Translations under genes and position numbers: made by a program | In this document: positions 61,862 through 64,000 of the stretch, piece by piece | How positions within the stretch are numbered: position 1 is the first letter of the stretch | How the letters are laid out: each line of letters begins with the position of its first letter | Assembly: GCA_965212145.1 (NCBI GenBank) | Contig: CBDBUY010000010.1 | Span: forward strand, 1-64,000 | DNA: 64,000 nt | Source of the DNA: JAAEPI01 sp965212145 | Lineage (GTDB): Bacteria > Bacteroidota > Bacteroidia > Cytophagales > Cyclobacteriaceae | Reading direction: 5' to 3' | The notes under the pieces: generated by a model | Database searches by the model: none | Told to the model about the DNA's origin: nothing | What the model saw: only the letters and a program-made list of their open reading frames with translations

Positions 61862-64000
61862 ATGGAGAAAATTCTTCAATCGTATTTACGGCGATTAACC
61901 AACCTTTCCGGCAATAATCGTTCGCTGCTCCTGCTCCGACTGATCAAAGAGCATTTTGTTGACGTTCAGGATTTTAATTACGCTCTGGACACTCCGGGTT
62001 TTGATGTAGTGGAAAAATTAATTTCCGGCGATAAAAAGATTCCACTTTGCGCCGAAATGGACAGCAGGGATGAGCACTCTAATGTGCTGAGCAGGAGATT
62101 AAAAAAAGTCCAGCGGGTCGACCAGTTTATATTTCAGGAACGTGGAGCGAAAGATTTGTATGTCGGGTGGCCATTTATCCAGGGAAAGTTTTCAGACGGC
62201 ACCCCCGTCAGGTGCCCGCTCATTTTCTTTCCGGTAGAACTTGAACTTGACTCAGGAAAATGGTGGCTGGTTAGACGCAAAGACGTCAATACGACCCTGA
62301 ACAAAACTTTCTTGCTTGCTTATGCCTATTTCAACCAGGTAAGTCTGGATGAAGATTTAATCGAGCAGGTTATTGACGATTATAATTCTGACAGCACACA
62401 ATTCAGAACTCAGCTCTACGAACTCCTCCGCAGCAGTAAGATTGAAATGAACTTCAATCAGGAAAACTTCGCGGACCAGCTTAAACCTTTCATTGACCTA
62501 AGAAAAGATCAGCTTGAATCATCTGAGAAATCCGGGGAACTCAAGATGCATCCTCATGCAGTTTTAGGAATTTTTCCACAGTCTGGATCCTACCTGGTGC
62601 CGGATTACCTCCAGCTGCTAGAGCAAAATCCCGATGACGGTCTGGATTCATTTTTCTCCCATGCCCCGGAGGAAACTACTACGCGATTCTCGGATCGAGT
62701 AAAAGAAGAAAATACTTTTACGCCCTTTCGGATTGATGCCTTCCAGGAGCATGCTTTGGCGCAGATCAAAAAGGGTCAATCGCTCGTCATACAAGGGCCT
62801 CCTGGTTCGGGGAAATCCCAACTTATCAGCAACCTTATTTGCGATTTCATAGCTCGGGGAAAGAGTGTCCTGCTCGTCTGTCAAAAACGCGCAGCACTCG
62901 ATGTAGTTTGGGATCGTTTAAGGTCAAAAGGGTTGATAGACTTTGTCGGCTTGGTTCACGATTTCAAGAATGACCGGAAAGGAATTTTCGAGCAAATCAA
63001 CAAGCAAATAGACTCGCTTGATGATTATGAGCTGAAAAACAATGGGCTTGACACCATTTACCTCGAAAGGCAATTTCAGCAGGCTTCAAGAAAAATTGAT
63101 CAACTCACCGAAGAGCTTGACGAATTCAAAGAAGCTCTTTTCTATGAAGAGGATTGCGGCAAAAGCGCCAAAGAGCTTTACCTGATTTCCAGTCCGGATA
63201 AGCCAGCGGTTTCACTGAATCAGGAATATCGAAATTTCCCTTATACCACAGTTGAGGATTTTCAGGGTCGATTTAATAACTACCTGGATTACTTCAGTCA
63301 GTTTGAGCAGGAGCCGCACTTTTGGGCACAGGGTATGTCTTTCGCCAATTTCAAGATTGAGGATCTGACCAGAATCAAGGCTATTCTCAAGGAGATGCCG
63401 GCGTTTAGAAAGTGGATTTTGGATCGATCCAAAACCTTCACTAAACAGGAAATGGATTTCGAAACTTTGAACCATTTTCAGAGTCATCGGGAAAAATTTG
63501 ATGAACTCGCCGAAGTGCTGTCCGATGATCGGGTTTTCGAAACTTTTAAATTGCTTATTGCACAAGCTCCGAAGGAACCAATGGAGACGCTTAGCCGGAT
63601 GGAGCAAGGCATGCTCCTTTGTTTCAAGGGCGCAGGACCGGAAATTTCCCTACCAAATGACCAGCTAGGCCGGTTTCAGGAAGCGCTGGAACGAGCCATT
63701 CAGGCGAGAAAGGGGTTGTTCAGTTGGATCAAATGGAAGCTCACTTCCAAGGATAAGGTGTTCATCAGCCGAGTGATGATCGCCAATGACTTGACCAACA
63801 ATCAGGAAGGTTTTAATGTCCTACTTGAACGGATTGACAATCGGTTGAATTTCGAACATCTTTTGTCAGAAATCCAGTCCACTGATTGGCTGGAAAAATT
63901 CCCGAATCAAATCAGGAAAATAGATATTCAAGGCTGGTTCTTTACCCAGAAAGAGGCCATTAAAGCCTATTTGGCCCGAAATGCCATACGATCACTTCCA
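61862..64000 (+). CDS. DUF4011-type superfamily 1 helicase/ATPase (partial, runs off the window)
   Basis: The frame is open from the ATG at 61862 to the last base (713 codons), so the 3' end is missing. The N-terminal YLRRLTNLSGNNRSLLLLRLI resembles the DUF4011 opening; YVGWPFIQGKFSDGTPVRCPLIFFPVEL follows. A Walker A motif GPPGSGKS is at residues 312-319, preceded by a Q-motif-like FRIDAFQEHALAQI and followed by GKSVLLVCQKRAALDVVWDRL (motif Ia). After it comes a long helical insertion (about 385-700) without further motifs. In this family the remaining helicase motifs lie further downstream. Some relatives carry a nuclease domain at the C-terminus and belong to defence systems; that part is outside the window. 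Confidence 0.82.
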   Translation, partial: MEKILQSYLRRLTNLSGNNRSLLLLRLIKEHFVDVQDFNYALDTPGFDVVEKLISGDKKIPLCAEMDSRDEHSNVLSRRLKKVQRVDQFIFQERGAKDLYVGWPFIQGKFSDGTPVRCPLIFFPVELELDSGKWWLVRRKDVNTTLNKTFLLAYAYFNQVSLDEDLIEQVIDDYNSDSTQFRTQLYELLRSSKIEMNFNQENFADQLKPFIDLRKDQLESSEKSGELKMHPHAVLGIFPQSGSYLVPDYLQLLEQNPDDGLDSFFSHAPEETTTRFSDRVKEENTFTPFRIDAFQEHALAQIKKGQSLVIQGPPGSGKSQLISNLICDFIARGKSVLLVCQKRAALDVVWDRLRSKGLIDFVGLVHDFKNDRKGIFEQINKQIDSLDDYELKNNGLDTIYLERQFQQASRKIDQLTEELDEFKEALFYEEDCGKSAKELYLISSPDKPAVSLNQEYRNFPYTTVEDFQGRFNNYLDYFSQFEQEPHFWAQGMSFANFKIEDLTRIKAILKEMPAFRKWILDRSKTFTKQEMDFETLNHFQSHREKFDELAEVLSDDRVFETFKLLIAQAPKEPMETLSRMEQGMLLCFKGAGPEISLPNDQLGRFQEALERAIQARKGLFSWIKWKLTSKDKVFISRVMIANDLTNNQEGFNVLLERIDNRLNFEHLLSEIQSTDWLEKFPNQIRKIDIQGWFFTQKEAIKAYLARNAIRSLP

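Noticed and set aside
1..64000. tRNA, rRNA, insertion sequences, prophage or integrase genes
   Set aside because: None was recognised on either strand; gene order is compact and housekeeping-like, with no transposase or integrase motifs.

Overview
The window looks like chromosome of a member of the Bacteroidota, most likely a gliding or surface-attached Cytophagales-type bacterium. Evidence: a SusC/SusD pair, the type IX secretion system (T9SS) genes porU and porV, a PorP/SprF-like protein beside a giant adhesin with a type B T9SS sorting tail, an AraC regulator fused to seven membrane helices, and promoter elements of the Bacteroidota form TAnnTTTG just upstream of several starts. The genus cannot be fixed from sequence alone. 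No phage, IS element, CRISPR array, rRNA or tRNA was seen.

Layout. 0-4.3 kb: membrane AraC regulator with a carbohydrate-binding-like outer domain, an MFS transporter, heptose epimerase HldD (minus strand), and a 6-pyruvoyl-tetrahydropterin-synthase-family gene whose frame is broken at an A6 run. 4.3-10.7 kb: SusC/SusD, lpxB, a DUF4256 gene and a small acetyltransferase. 10.7-12.7 kb: clpP-clpX (minus). 13.3-29.0 kb: a nearly complete division and cell wall (dcw) cluster on the minus strand, mraZ-rsmH-ftsL-ftsI-murE-mraY-(unknown 125 aa)-murD-ftsW-murG-murC-ftsQ-ftsA-ftsZ. Most junctions overlap by 1-10 nt. It is bounded by an intrinsic terminator at the ftsZ end and, at the mraZ end, by a promoter with three CCAC/GTGG boxes spaced exactly 10 bp apart. 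29.2-43.5 kb: an adhesin operon (minus): 3766 aa Calx-beta protein, PorP/SprF-like protein, TPR-PD40-OmpA protein, terminator. 43.7-51.1 kb: nuoHIJKLMN, the membrane arm of complex I plus NuoI, without nuoA-G next to it. 51.2-57.5 kb (plus): a SpoIIAA/STAS-like protein, an MBL hydrolase, pssA, the T9SS sortase porU and the outer-membrane protein porV. 57.5-60.9 kb (minus): hemA and a WG-repeat protein. 61-64 kb (plus): a helix-hairpin-helix membrane protein and a DUF4011-type helicase that runs off the window.

How the parts fit. PorU and PorV are general T9SS components that process and anchor cargo with C-terminal sorting domains. The giant Calx-beta protein carries such a domain, and its two downstream partners belong to the families that accompany SprB-like adhesins. 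LpxB and HldD serve lipopolysaccharide synthesis, PssA phospholipid synthesis, and the dcw cluster peptidoglycan and division, so much of the window concerns the cell envelope. The observations most worth a second look are the A AAA AAC stop-bypass site in the pterin gene, the unknown helical protein inside the dcw operon, the MraZ-like operator with a DnaA-box-like overlap, the laminin-G-like domain nested inside a Calx-beta repeat, and the one-component sensor with a starch-binding-like outer domain.
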